Notes under the pieces: generated by a model
What the model was told of the DNA's origin: nothing
The model's input: the letters and a program-made list of their open reading frames with translations, nothing else
The model's database searches: none
Program-made: the position numbers and the translations under genes
From: Undaria pinnatifida
Taxonomy: Eukaryota > Sar > Phaeophyceae > Laminariales > Alariaceae
DNA length: 64,000 bases
Direction: 5' to 3'
Assembly (NCBI GenBank): GCA_012845835.1
Contig: JABAKD010000004.1
Span: 10,799,022 to 10,863,021, forward strand
Shown: positions 27,153 to 35,989 of the stretch, piece by piece
How the letters are laid out: every line of letters starts with the position of its first letter
Position numbering within the stretch: the stretch's first letter is position 1

Positions 27153-30100
27153 CCACTACTACAGCCACACGCTGATAGGTCGAAGCGGCGGGGTGTCGCG
27201 ATGCGTCGCCGGGACAAAACCATGCCGTCATGGCGGGATGCCGGCACATTTCGTGACGCGAAAACGTCACGCCGGGACAACCCGACATGTAGGGCAAGTA
27301 GTAATACATCGGTAAACCTTACGACTTATTCAACACAATGGTTGACGCGCAAGGTGCACAGACGAAGATGGCTCGCCCCAAACACCACACATTGGTTGAT
27401 CGGATTTACCTTGTTAGCCTCTATAGAGCCCCAAAACCCCTCCCTATACTAATTCCAAGTAATTTGTTCCCAAAAACGAGTTTCCAGTTATCAAGGCGTA
27501 CACAGGGACCTGCAATAACAGCGTCGAACAAGTGGAAAGGTACCCCTCCAATGTCTTACCTCCACGATTCGGCGAAAAACTACTTGGAAATACAATTAAA
27601 TAGAGTATGATACCAGGCACGTTGTATATCGTTTGTAGGGATGACAAAAGTGTGGCCACGGCCTGCCCAGAGAGCCAACCCGAGGGCAAAAAACTCCTAC
27701 CAGGTACGAAATAGGGGGGCAATCATTACTGACTTTTTACTTCTGCAGAAGGAAGAGGGACGCAATATTCTCCGGGACAGCAACTGATACACCCTCTTGG
27801 GTCTTCACAAGGAAAATTGACGAACAAAATCGACGAAAACAGAATCGGTCACACCAAGCAGCCCGGGACGCCGGGCAAAGGGTGTGTCCGGAGCGCAACA
27901 CCAAGGAGTACGACCACGATGCACGCGCACCGCATTCTGATACTCGTACTGCTGCAGGCACGTATACCGTAACTGCCCCAAAGGGTCCAACCCTTTTAGC
28001 ACCGCACTCCCAATATGAGGGAAAAAAACTTGGAATTAGACTCGGAAAAAAATTGGAGTTGGAAACCCCTGAGAAACTTCAGACGCAAAAATTGACGAAA
28101 GAAATGACTTTTCATAACAGAATTGGCCACTTGAAGCAATCCGAGCTGCTGAGTCTACGAGACGCGTGCGAACGGCAACGCAGGAATCTGCGAGGCAAGC
28201 GCGAGGGACGCCATCACTCCGATAGCCCCAAGTTTTTCCTAGCCGCCTGATTCGATCGCGCTCGTCGCTTTTTGGTCTGTGTGAACGGGTCCCAAGAGAG
28301 CTTAACATTTACCAGCAGCGTCAAGAGTGCCCGAAAACGGCGCGACACCAAGGAGCAAGAACAAAGGAGATGTCTGTTTCCACAGCGGGAGGACTTTGCC
28401 GATATTCTGCCCGCGGGTGTTGTTCTCGCATCAACTCACCATGATCCAACATATACCATGGCATTCCGTGGTCACACAAGAGACTCCGATAACCCTTGAG
28501 TGGGATAATACCTCAGGAAAAAAGTAACCGGCCCGCCCGAGATGGCCTCCCCCGTGCAAGTGGATCGATTACAATGGGAAGCCTAATTTCAATCCTGCGA
28601 TGCTACGCGCCCTCTCTCCCCGATGCTAAAAACGACCGTCACCGGCAAGCGCGGCAGCTCTTGTGTCTACTCTCTGGCTGTTATATTTTTTTTCTCTAGG
28701 AGATGAAGCGAATTTCGTCATGTATCGGAATCCCATCCACGCCTCCACAAACGCCACTTTCCTACGCAAAGTTGCATAAAACGAAACAATAAAACGAAAC
28801 AAATACGCAACACTGGAGCCGCTCGCAGACGCCCTTATTTACGCCTGAAAGGGGAACTAGTTATTTGGCGGGACAACTACTCTCCGGGACAACTGGCCTT
28901 CGGGATGATGTTACTACGGGACAATTATACTCCGAGACAACTTGTATTTATTCCTATTTATTTTCATTATCATTGCCTCCTGCAATTTGATTGACATGCT
29001 ATTATACCAGATATACTCTGTCTATTCCGACTTCCGTATTCAGAACATTTGGCACTATTCATAGCCAAATATCCTCACTGTTTGCTGTCTTTGCGGTGAT
29101 CGTTGTTGTTGTTTTTATTACATTAAGTCGCATAGTCAAACCCCGCGGTCACAGGACAGGCTGCAGTCACTCTGGGGCGCAAGAATACCCCAGGGAAAAA
29201 AAAACAAGCAAACCAAGAGCGGTCCACGCATATATCATAGCTGTAGCAATTCATGCATCCGCCAAAAAAATATGAACAAATGTTGCATAATGTTATCTAT
29301 CAATCTGTCTCGTAGTTTGTGACCACAGGTCTTGTATCTCTCCAACAATAGGACAACAATCGACACGGACACTGGATGTGCTGAATATCTATGGGTACAG
29401 AAAAAAAACGGGAAGAACACATATTAAGACACACTATCCTGCGGGACAACTTTCTCCTGGGACAGTTCAACCGCCCGCCGGGGAGGTGTGGCGTGCCGCT
29501 GATCCATGACTATCTATTCACTACATATCACACAACAGGATGACAGATCTTCCGGCGCGTGAGCTCGTGGAGGGCGGCTGTTCCTGTGGAGGAATCGACT
29601 GGTGTACAACAAACGTAATCCCACACAATTTCCGAGTATCTTGGCGCCAAAAACATGGGTACAGTTAACAAGGGTGCAGCAGTAATTCCAAAGGCTTTAT
29701 AACGCCACACTGTTTGCAGGTAGTTTGTCCCCACAGTCGTGCGTGCAAGAACTCAACCCATTTGACAAGTGCAAACACTATTCTACACTATTACTGGCGC
29801 ACAATTGGATGCGAAGTCGACGAGCGGAATAAAGGGCTCCAGCCTTCGCGCGATAAAAACGAAGGCACGTATCGTAGAGGGGAGGGGGGAGAAGAGCCGG
29901 CATACTAGTGGTCACGGATCTGAGTTACGTCTATGGAAGGAGAAAGATAGTAGATGATGGAACGAACAAGAAAAAAAAAAAAGTAGTCCCCGAAATAATT
30001 AACATCGATATGATATTATATAGTTCTAAAGGCGTTATTGGCTCACAGGAGTTGCGGGTAGTTCGTCCCCACAAGCCTGCGTACAGTCAACCAACTGACT

Positions 30101-33100
30101 ACCCCAAGCTACTGCCACGCTATCTCCAACTAATAATCGTGTGTCCACCAAAAACGTGGGTACATTTTGAAAGGCTTTCCAATCCCATACATACTTGCAG
30201 GTAGTTTCCCCCCACAACCGTGTGCGTGTTCTTCACGTTGAAGTGATTTTTCCACCCATCTACATCGAGCACAACCAGTGGCCGTGCCGAGGCCTCCTAG
30301 AGAGACGAGGTCTGCCGGGAAACTTGGCAGCGCTGCAGCAGTAGTACATCATGCAGTAGCTAGCGCTGAGTAGAGGTTGGGGTAGAGCAAAAACAGAGTG
30401 AATTAATTTCTCACAGCACAGGCGTCGAAGCTGCCTGTACTGACGGTTTCGGATCTTCGTAAACCGCCTTTCCATATAGTACAAAACGCAAACATCCTAT
30501 TGAGTCGTTCTTGCACTACAAATATCTCGACAGTCATAAGCTACGAGACCGCGGTACGCATCGCAAATACAGCAAGGTGATTTTGGCCATGCAATGAGCC
30601 CGTGCGTACAGTGAACCCTATCGACTACTGCACATATGTTCCAACAATATTTCCAACCATTAAGAGTTAGTCCCCAATCAACGTGGGAAAATTTCCGAAA
30701 GCGTTCTTGGCTTACACCATTTTGAAGTAGTTTGCCCCCCAAGAATGTGGCACAAAAAAACGTTGCCGTGCAAAAAACATCCCAAACAATTGTCAAGTAA
30801 TCTGTCCCCCAAATCTAACAGTACCGTTCTCAAGGGGCCATTAGAAATACAACCACGTTCCGCGGAAACACAACTTCAAAATAAGGGGGGTTCAATTTTG
30901 CAGTACATAATTACCGTAGTACAAGGGGTATGAATACATTCAAAAAAGCCCCACCCATCTTGAGGGAAACTATCTGGAATTGGTGTGGGACAACGGTTGC
31001 AGTACAGGAGGGGTCCCTCAATAAGGCGGTCTGAATAATGCCGCATCCCTATACAACGCCGGTCACAATATCTTGGCGCGACTGAGGAATTGCACTTCTA
31101 AACTGGAATGAATAAGGTGGTTTCCCTCGGTAAAGCAGCCATATTGCTTTGGGACACCAACACCTTCCTGGAGGGCCCCTTCCGTGTCAGTAATGAACTA
31201 CAGTAGTTCACGTCAACATTAAAAAAAACGGCGGCGAATGTGCAAGTAATGTGAGACCCTCGTCATCGACATCATCGATTAGCAACAGCACAGCACATTC
31301 TCTTGTTGGGTAAGACAACAAAAAAACGAACGAAAAAGTAACAAAGTACGGCCGGACTGCCTATTATGATAAACTCTCCCAAATCCTGGTCACAAAGGAA
31401 AACAAAAAAACGAGAAAAAACGAGAAAAAAACGGAAAAAACGTAGCTCGGAACACTCATAGTTTTGGTTCCACTACATCTGTTCTCAACACGCGAACTTC
31501 ACACGGATACAACTACAGGACGCGCCAGCAAGCACTACATAACTTGGGAGTTACGACATCTTGGGCCGCCTTTTTGCACGAACGCGAAACACAACAAAAC
31601 CAATGTAACGAAAAAAGCGATGTCACACTCTACCCGATATTACGATTTCGGGAAGGGATCACAACAAGAAAGATGCCCAAAATTCCATTTTTTTGTCTGG
31701 ATAAACGAGCTTACGGTGGGAGATCCGAAGGGGGGTATTTCGAGGGGGTGTCGCGCACTGCTGTGTGCGTTTCTGTTTTGGAGCCCCGGTGTGAGGACGC
31801 TACGCGCAAGTCCAACCTTGAATTGACACCTTTCCGAAAGCACACGGCCGCTTACGACGAGTGCTGCAGTACACTCCTACCGGTAAAACGACCTTGTTCT
31901 CACAATGAGCAATCGCCATCAGCTCTATTAAGGTAGTTTGAGGTCACCAAAACGAGCTCCAAATACTCTGCGGTGCGGTGCGGTGCGGTGCGGTGCGGTG
32001 CGGTGCGGTGCGGTTTCAATCTTACGGTGCTGTGAATTACGGTAATAACCAGACAAAACCGTATCAAATCACTACTGGTCCCTCGTAGGTTTTCAACGCG
32101 CTACCGCGTTTTCACGGTTAGTACTTTGCCAAAAGCGTTTTAGGGCGCAACCCGACCCCAGTTCCTCTTACCGCGTTAGGCCTGGTCGTTACGGCAGCCT
32201 CCCGTTGGTCGAGACTGGACACCATCTGGTGCTGGATCATGTCCACCAACCGAACCTGAAAATAAACAAGGAAAAGTGACGGCAAACAGAACCGGTATTG
32301 ACAACAGCGCTCACCATGGCTCCGAAAAGGACGCGAAACGATGTGGTATATCACACGCAGTATGCAAAGATGAGTTTTGACGAAAAGCTCCAATTTGAAA
32401 TCCTCGACCGCACAGCTGAGGTGTCTTCCAACATATTGAGAAAGAAAAACGGCATACACATTTCAAGTAGGTTGTCGCCATGAACGTAGGCGCAGGCTGT
32501 TCTCCACGAAAACCTCACACCACACCAAACCAGCGCACACGTTTACCTTCAACTGTACATCATAGCATTGGCCGCAGAACTGCATCCCATCCTGTCCCAT
32601 CACAACATGCTGCATCAGCATCACATAGCATCACCTCACCTCACATCAAATCACACACAATCACAAAATATCACCAAATTACATGAGAACGTGATACAAT
32701 ACCAAAGACACCCAACCCACCTGGAGAGCGTCTAACCAACCCCGATGCTCAGGATTAGACACCGCCGCGTACAGCTGGACCAGCGTCGGAGGCTTGAACC
32801 CCTTCGGCCCCAGTGGGCTAGGCGCTGGCCGGAGGAAGTAGCCGCCCCCCACCCCGAGACTGCCTTTGCCGTCCGTCTGTTCCGGGAGGGGAGGCTGTCC
32901 CGGCACCATGGACGGGATGGGGGCATTGTAGGCCTGGGAGAATGTATGGGTGGAGGGGTGGAGGGGTGGAGGGTGGAGGGAGGGGGCGGTTAGTGGCATA
33001 CCTAACATTAACGCAAAACGGTGGCCGTAGTGGTGGTCGTGGTCGTGCAGCGAAAAAACAAAACAAAACATAACTCCAAGAAATAAGAGGCAGCGGAACA

Positions 33101-35989
33101 AAATGACAAAAACACGAAGGAATAGGGACAAAACGTGGGTGGAGGCGTTACAGGTCTAGAAGACGGGGGGGGGGCTCATAAAATGTATGGCCGTAGTATT
33201 TAGACAATAGATGGGAGGGGGGGGGGGGGGAGTAGTGGCATACCCAACATCAACGCACAACGGTGGCGGTAGTGGCAGAGAGGATAAAACATGCCAAGTA
33301 AGAGAAACCTTTCAGGCCGAACGACGCCGCCGCCACTGCAGACTCTGTTACGCAAGCCTGACACATCTGGCAGCAGATTCCAACCAATCTCCCTGGAGAC
33401 CTACAGCATTGACAGCCCCGCGCACGACTCAAGCACGCGAACCCAAAACACAGATGCACGCAAACCCTAAAAGTAAAACACCTAAGATGCTTCTTCCGGG
33501 AAGGAGCGCTAACTACACCATTGTTACCGTTGATCGTGGTACAGGAGCACTCGTGGACCAAAAAGACCAGTAGAACAAATGACACGGCATGCCTTCTCAA
33601 ATCAAGGGAAATAAATGCGCGATAGTCGATACTGCTGTAGTTGACAAAATGAAAATTGAATATGCGGGGGAACATATTATACGTCGTTTCGTCGTTCCGA
33701 CCGTTACAACGGCCGGTGACAGCGTTACAGCTCGTAGCGCAGCATAGCTGGGCAGAGAGCACAGCTCTCGAGTGTTGAGTCGACTACGGGTAAAAGTTAT
33801 CAACGAACAAGATACCGCGGTCGGTCACAACGGAGTAGGCCGAAACGAGAAAGAAAGCGGCATGATTGCGGTGGTTACATTGCGCTTGGTACAAAATAGG
33901 AAACCCTCGTGTATCATTATAAACTAGCGGAATCAACAGGACGGTCGGTAGCGAGATGGCGACGGTACAAACGTAGAAACGCCGGTCATCAGCATGCACC
34001 AGCAGCGGCAGCAGCTACAGGCACACTTGTCACAACCACCACAACCTCGAGCACCGCAGGACAATCGTTAAACACAGACAGCATCGTTCGCCCAACGACA
34101 AGAACAGGACGCGGGGGGGATTCCCCTCCTCAACGCGCATAACACCGCACGGGACAGCAGTAGTCGATCTAATTGGCCAATGTTACCCAAGGGGGTTGGG
34201 GGACTACCCCGTGCCATGTATACACAAAAACTTCAAGCAAAAGCAAGCCGGCAGTCAAGACAACAGCGGCGACAGCGCTATCATATGTACGTAGCACCAC
34301 CACCACCACCACCGACACCACCGCCACCAAGTCCGAACAACAACCAGTTCCTTGGTCGGCAACGGGGGTAGGTGCGTGGGGAGCGGGAGAGCGAAGAGAA
34401 ATAATCCACCAACACCACCAGCAGCAACATCAGCAAAACCGAACGAGATTTCCTCAAAATCTTCACAAGGCAAGACACCAAACGGCAATATACCGCTATT
34501 AAAGCAAAACGCACATAGAGACACATGATCAGCAGAACCAAAAACATACCTCCCCGGGGCGCCGGCGGGGGAAGCGATTTTATCCTACAGACATACAACT
34601 GCCTCCCCCCCCGAAAAGCACTAACACAACCAAGATTACCACACAATCAGAAGAAAACAGCACGTTATTTAGTCATTCACTCACCTCGGTCTCAGCCACG
34701 CCCATAAGGTGCAGAAAATCCCAGCACGCCAAAAGATCTTCCAGAAAATCTGGGTCGATGTCGTCCCCTCCCGCACCGACCGCACCCCCAGCAGCAGAAG
34801 CGGTAGCCGCAGCGGCAGAAGCCGCCGTAGCCGCAGCCCCGCTCCCTCGCGAAGAACCGCCCCCGCCTCCTCCAGCTCGCCCACCCCCTCCTCCCCCTTT
34901 TGCAGAAGCAGCGGTACTGCCACTTGGCTCGCGTGGGCAGCAGACCAACGCTTTCGTCACGATCTCCTTCCCAAGCGACTCCGCTTTGGGCAGTGGAGGG
35001 GGCGGGATCTTCGGAGCTTTCCGGCGTGGCTCGGGAGCCGCGGTATACTGAGCCCCTGCGTTGCTTCTAGCGGACTTGCGGGTGCTAGTGCTCGGTGGCG
35101 GGGCCGCAGCTGCTGTAGCAGCGGTAGAGGAGGTAGGGGGGGGAGGTGTAGAGCCAGCTGCACCTGAGGATTTTCTCGTGGAGCGATGGTGGTGGGCTGG
35201 GGTCGACGGTGCCGGCGTCGCCTGGGCGGAGCGGGGTCTCCCGCGGGTTCGACGTGTGGTGGTTTGAACTTCTTCCTCTTCTTGCTGTTGTTCTTGTTCC
35301 GGCTCGGATGAGGAGGATTCACCGTCAGAGGAAGGTGAACCCCCAGCTCCTCCACCAGAGTCTTCTTGGTCGCTATCTTCAGGATCGCTCCCAGCAGCGG
35401 CAGCAGCGTTTACAGCAGCGGCGTTGACACTGCTGCTGTTGCTGTTACTCCGGCGGTGCCGACGCCCGCCGCCGCCACCGCCGCCACCACTACCACCACT
35501 GGATCGGCGGTTGTTCTTGCTCGCCCCCCTTCCGCCGCCTCCCCGCCCACCTCGCCTCGCAGCCGTCCTCCCAGGGCCACTCCCACGCCAACCATGCCGA
35601 GACCCCTCCCCATCCTCTTCCACTTCCTCCTCCTCCTCCTCTTCCTCTTCTTCTTCCTCCTCCTTCTCCTCGGAGTCATCGCCCGGACCGGTATCTTTGC
35701 CACTACCGCTCCCTGCTGAGCCACGCTTTCTCCGGCCTGCACCCCCCCTTCCCTTGCTACCGCTCCCCTTCGCCTGCGGCGGCGTGGAACCATCGCCGAG
35801 CTCGTCCTCAGCTTTGCTGCTGCTGCTGGTCGGGCGCTTGCCGTGGGTGGGCGTGCGCAGACCACCCGATGTCACGCCCGAGGTCCTTCCTCGCTCGGCG
35901 GCCGGCGGCGGGGTGGTGGGTGGGGGCCTCCTCTCCCGAGAGCTGCGCCGGATGGGCGTCGAGGGGTAAGCGCCGGCGCGCTGGGGCAT
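267..35989 (-). CDS. DDT–bromodomain–PHD–bromodomain–PHD–WHIM chromatin protein (24 exons, 3' end outside window)
   Basis: A nuclear chromatin-remodelling or histone-reading protein of the DDT/WHIM superfamily, whose members (ACF1/BAZ, BPTF, Itc1) bind ISWI ATPases. Exons, 5' to 3': 34685–35989, 32721–32933, 32172–32255, 26411–26518, 26032–26170, 23731–25388, 23238–23386, 22610–22721, 21618–21743, 20639–20907, 20253–20402, 18917–19084, 17751–17919, 17143–17277, 16411–16733, 15883–15951, 14347–15538, 13856–13948, 13367–13672, 12157–12804, 9417–11147, 8529–8843, 7817–7929, 267–3327. All introns are GT–AG and every junction keeps phase, giving 12,636 nt (4,212 codons). Domains by residue: AT-hook about 250, DDT about 410–534, bromodomain 1 about 1388–1490, PHD1 about 1562–1608, bromodomain 2 about 1703–2154 with a long insertion, PHD2 about 2188–2270, WHIM1 about 3121–3154, AT-hook and WHIM2 about 4111–4212. 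The start ATG at 35989 is the first in a long open frame. The ISWI partnership is inferred from the family. The stop codon is not in the window. Confidence 0.88.
3470..4580. repeat. AC-rich minisatellite (ACCAAC-type)
   Basis: Degenerate tandem array of ACCAAC and GACACC hexamers, cleanest at about 4460–4560. In the minus-strand transcript it reads as GU-rich. Confidence 0.9.
4970..5400. repeat. GACACC/GACCCC/GACAGC hexamer minisatellite
   Basis: Tandem hexamers with shifting consensus: GACCCC (5065–5125), GGACAC (5150–5215), GACAGC (5285–5330) and GACACC. Confidence 0.9.
5863..6289 (+). repeat. Copy 1 of a 430–470-bp direct repeat
   Basis: From GGCTCTA to GTGCACTCGTC, nearly collinear with 6987–7459. 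Internally built from GCAGC, GTGCC and GTGCGGT short repeats. Confidence 0.85.
6987..7459 (+). repeat. Copy 2 of a 430–470-bp direct repeat
   Basis: Same order of blocks as 5863–6289, expanded by an (AGCTC)n run at about 7001–7033 and small duplications. Confidence 0.85.
7817..7929 (-). CDS. Exon 23: helical linker
   Basis: Short exon, ILQERVQRFETEALASEK and onward, strongly helical, probably coiled coil. Acceptor TATCACAG, donor AA|GTAAGT, phase 2 end that fits exon 24. Confidence 0.82.
8529..8843 (-). CDS. Exon 22: WHIM1 motif
   Basis: 105 codons. The C-terminal part (YAVFTPKERTRLLRGLCD, then IKEHLQ) matches WHIM1 (LS..EK..LL..LCD). The acceptor CCCCAG 11 nt upstream of a second AG is chosen because it keeps phase 0. 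Donor GTAGGT. Confidence 0.87.
8890..9110. repeat. TTGA/TTGG tetranucleotide repeat
   Basis: Degenerate (TTGATTGG)n and (TTGA)n inside the intron 8844–9416. Confidence 0.85.
9417..11147 (-). CDS. Exon 21: long disordered segment ending in a basic/acidic helical block
   Basis: 577 codons, phase 0. Poly-Ala, Gly/Ser-rich spacer, a 15-residue tandem duplication (GFIWSQEGVDSDGK), an acidic run, a poly-Arg run, then a folded-looking end (TWDEIGGRYVLVNAHGDEER). Acceptor CCTCAG, donor GTGAGG. Confidence 0.85.
10731..10820 (-). repeat. 45-bp tandem duplication inside exon 21
   Basis: Two near-identical 45-bp units (10731–10775, 10776–10820) differing at the last base; in frame they duplicate HGFIWSQEGVDSDGK. 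Confidence 0.92.
11148..12156. other. Intron with dispersed repeat fragment
   Basis: Nothing coding. The stretch about 11775–11875 resembles 23026–23110 (shared CGGCGTTTG, GGCTTGGAA, GAGGGGGTG blocks), a dispersed repeat of unknown class. Confidence 0.5.
12157..12804 (-). CDS. Exon 20: PHD finger 2, last zinc ligands, poly-Gln
   Basis: Starts KRHGVWTCPTC, the closing ligands of PHD2, then poly-Gln (CAG/CAA runs) and Gly-rich low complexity. Acceptor GATCGCAG, donor GTGGGT after FGDEFDE. 216 codons, phase 0. Confidence 0.88.
13367..13672 (-). CDS. Exon 19: PHD finger 2, first six zinc ligands
   Basis: 102 codons. CLAC, then a loop of about 40 residues rich in Lys and Ala, then CAVC and HVEC. 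Acceptor CCTATCAG, donor GTAAGT. Confidence 0.88.
13856..13948 (-). CDS. Exon 18: bromodomain 2, BC loop and helix C
   Basis: VWKNAQKFNHDGSPLW: the acetyl-lysine Asn is present in KFN (Phe in place of Tyr). Helix C is AAEHFKEQLERLYK. Acceptor CGATAG, donor GTAGGA, phase 0. Confidence 0.92.
14347..15538 (-). CDS. Exon 17: bromodomain 2 core interrupted by a low-complexity insertion
   Basis: Starts YPLYAVMIKRPMDLQTM (ZA loop and helix A), reaches LGAFGG, then about 340 residues rich in Pro, Gln/Asn/His and Gly, and resumes with DHVSFYRDMKL (helix B). Donor GTGAGT. The insertion sits in the AB loop. Confidence 0.88.
15883..15951 (-). CDS. Exon 16: 69-nt micro-exon encoding helix Z of bromodomain 2
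   Basis: Encodes RLLAQQQLFLAFLEPVD, a helix Z ending in the EPVD of the ZA loop. Acceptor CTTTAG|G and donor AG|GTGATG; phases match both neighbours. Found by looking for the helix missing from exon 17. Confidence 0.85.
16190..16395. repeat. AACC/CACCCA-type tandem repeat
   Basis: Degenerate AACAAGC, AACCAACC and CCACCCA units in the intron 15952–16410; GU-rich in the transcript. Confidence 0.85.
16411..16733 (-). CDS. Exon 15: PHD finger 1, last zinc ligands, and linker
   Basis: VPDGEFLCPKC completes the C4HC3 finger. A Ser/Ala/Gly-rich linker of about 95 residues follows. Ends phase 2 at AT|GTGAGG, which joins to the bromodomain 2 micro-exon. Confidence 0.9.
17143..17277 (-). CDS. Exon 14: PHD finger 1, first six zinc ligands
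   Basis: 45 codons. CALC, CDRC and HMFC supply C-x2-C, C-x2-C and H-x2-C ligands in the canonical ICDRCDREIHMFCL block. Acceptor TTCGACAG, donor GTACGG. Confidence 0.92.
17751..17919 (-). CDS. Exon 13: linker between bromodomain 1 and PHD1
   Basis: Basic then acidic (PKEDKGKRKAEGEDG) and helical (PEELLAALHFADLEG). Acceptor AAACAG, donor GTAGGC; phase 2 to 0. Confidence 0.82.
18255..18690. repeat. ACCAAC-type minisatellite
   Basis: Hexamer array in the intron 17920–18916; GU-rich in the transcript. Confidence 0.9.
18917..19084 (-). CDS. Exon 12: bromodomain 1, helices B and C
   Basis: VVRFASDVRLVWRNGKRYN contains helix B and the acetyl-lysine-binding Asn (the N of YN). Helix C follows (VWVAADKLAKAFDILLE). 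Acceptor AATAG|C, donor GTGAGC. A decayed copy of its 5' edge lies at 19846–19892. Confidence 0.9.
19103..19211. mobile_element. 109-bp MITE-like element with perfect 29-bp terminal inverted repeats
   Basis: Left end TATTACGGGGGACC... at 19103–19131 is the exact reverse complement of 19183–19211. The 51-bp centre is AT-rich and non-coding. Flanks read GAAGG and GAAAGG, so a clear target duplication cannot be called. It lies in the intron just upstream of exon 12. Confidence 0.85.
19211..19805 (+). repeat. Four-unit minisatellite (about 120–180 bp per unit)
   Basis: Each unit carries GTTTTAGGG, GGGAGACGATCA and GGCCTTGGAAGGCAAAAA blocks; units start near 19211, 19385, 19540 and 19668. Located between exon 12 and a decayed copy of its edge. 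Confidence 0.85.
19846..19892 (-). pseudogene. Decayed duplicate of the 5' edge of exon 12
   Basis: Matches 19046–19092: AATAGCTACGGGC, AGCGTGGTGCG and AGCGA blocks of exon 12 plus its acceptor are recognisable. The copy reads INSYGRSVVRSDSDARL and then runs into unrelated sequence. Confidence 0.75.
20253..20402 (-). CDS. Exon 11: bromodomain 1, helix Z, ZA loop and helix A
   Basis: CRALVRYLATAPESMAFRRP gives helix Z, then the PVD and DYHQFV of the ZA loop, then DLRTIDRRLEAL (helix A). Acceptor ACGCAG, donor GTGAGT. The usual P-M-D-L is P-C-D-L here. Confidence 0.9.
20639..20907 (-). CDS. Exon 10: segment before bromodomain 1
   Basis: ALVDHLIDNPSDVVG opens the exon, followed by a Pro/Ser/Gly-rich stretch. 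Ends phase 2 at AG|GTGAGG, joined in frame to the bromodomain. Confidence 0.82.
20985..21445. repeat. ACCAAC-type minisatellite
   Basis: Hexamer array in the intron 20908–21617; GU-rich in the transcript. Confidence 0.9.
21618..21743 (-). CDS. Exon 9: linker
   Basis: 42 codons, phase 0, beginning EAIEINKGQSAPN. Acceptor GTGTAG, donor GTAAGC. No domain recognised. Confidence 0.82.
22039..22128 (+). repeat. 48-bp tandem duplication
   Basis: Two copies of a unit with GTCTTAAATATG and AGTCCACCACA, in the intron 21744–22609. Confidence 0.85.
22610..22721 (-). CDS. Exon 8: linker
   Basis: FLTHVHAIPVAPHWVAALL and onward, 37 codons plus one nucleotide. Acceptor GTTCCAG, donor GTAAGG. Probably helical; no domain recognised. 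Confidence 0.8.
23238..23386 (-). CDS. Exon 7: linker
   Basis: Begins ENLARIARYGV and ends KYGSQNIK plus two nucleotides. Acceptor TGTACAG, donor GTGGGA. No domain recognised. Confidence 0.78.
23460..23645. repeat. ACCAACACCAGC-type minisatellite
   Basis: Short-unit array filling most of the intron 23387–23730; GU-rich in the transcript. Confidence 0.88.
23731..25388 (-). CDS. Exon 6: long Ala/Lys-rich helical segment
   Basis: 552 codons. Starts with a Lys-rich block (GSKKKKTKPTVKKK), then Ala/Glu/Lys-rich probable coiled coil, an acidic run, and VVFTLVGGVQ at the end. The donor is set at CAG|GTGACA; a downstream GT is possible and would add a few residues. Confidence 0.8.
26032..26170 (-). 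CDS. Exon 5: basic linker
   Basis: 46 codons plus one nucleotide. Acceptor GGTGTCAG after a pyrimidine-rich tract, donor CCG|GTAAGC. Encodes a basic stretch (KAARKKHGKGGK) and ends GFLKSIT. Chosen because its phase bridges exons 4 and 6; no domain is recognised. Confidence 0.72.
26411..26518 (-). CDS. Exon 4: LTW motif following the DDT domain
   Basis: 36 codons, LTWPEFARQSVSALLLNW, resembling the LTWPEVxR segment seen in DDT/homeobox-type proteins. Acceptor TTATAG, donor GTGAGC, phase 0. It follows a 5.65-kb intron, the longest in the gene. Confidence 0.8.
26760..27170. repeat. ACCAAC / ACGAAC / ACC minisatellite
   Basis: Blocks of (ACCAAC)n, (CCACCA)n, (GACAAC)n and (ACGAAC)n; the ACGAAC block at about 27045–27110 is nearly perfect. 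GU-rich in the transcript. Confidence 0.92.
31971..32013 (+). repeat. (GCGGT)n pentamer microsatellite
   Basis: Eight to nine perfect CGGTG units. Confidence 0.93.
32172..32255 (-). CDS. Exon 3: end of DDT domain
   Basis: 28 codons, VRLVDMIQHQMVSSLDQ, matching the final DDT helix (L..IH..LL..L). Acceptor TTTTCAG, donor GTAAGA, phase 0. Confidence 0.85.
32721..32933 (-). CDS. Exon 2: middle of DDT domain
   Basis: 71 codons, phase 0 at both ends, acceptor CTCCCAG and donor GTGGGT. A Pro/Gly-rich loop precedes the DDT block KPPTLVQLYAAVSNPEHRG, which continues into the next exon. Confidence 0.85.
34685..35989 (-). CDS. Exon 1: disordered N-terminus, AT-hook, start of DDT domain
   Basis: 435 codons beginning MPQRAGAYPSTP. 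Low-complexity Ser/Gly/Arg with a poly-Glu block and an AT-hook-like RRTRGRPRS. The last 26 residues (DFLEDLLACWDFLHLMG) match the first helix of DDT domains. The donor after GAG at 34684 is GTGAGT, phase 0. Confidence 0.88.

Larger units (their letters stand above)
26519..32171. other. 5.65-kb intron with minisatellite and transposon relics
   Basis: Intron 3 of the DDT–WHIM gene. Contains a hexamer array (26760–27170), several fragments of dispersed repeats (27430–27500, 27970–28080, 29640–29720, 29840–29960, 30050–30230, 30660–30820) and a (GCGGT)n run at 31971–32013. A 130-codon open frame at 31544–31936 plus has no recognisable domain. Confidence 0.65.

Noticed and set aside
26703-27315. 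Thr/Asn- and Val-rich frames
   Set aside because: Translated ACCAAC/ACGAAC repeat without codon structure.
31971-32013. Telomere-like or centromere repeat
   Set aside because: A short GCGGT pentamer run does not match known telomere motifs and lies inside an intron.
34173-34502. Plus-strand Thr/Gln-rich open frame
   Set aside because: Lies in intron 1 of the DDT gene, low complexity, no domain and no supporting splice sites.
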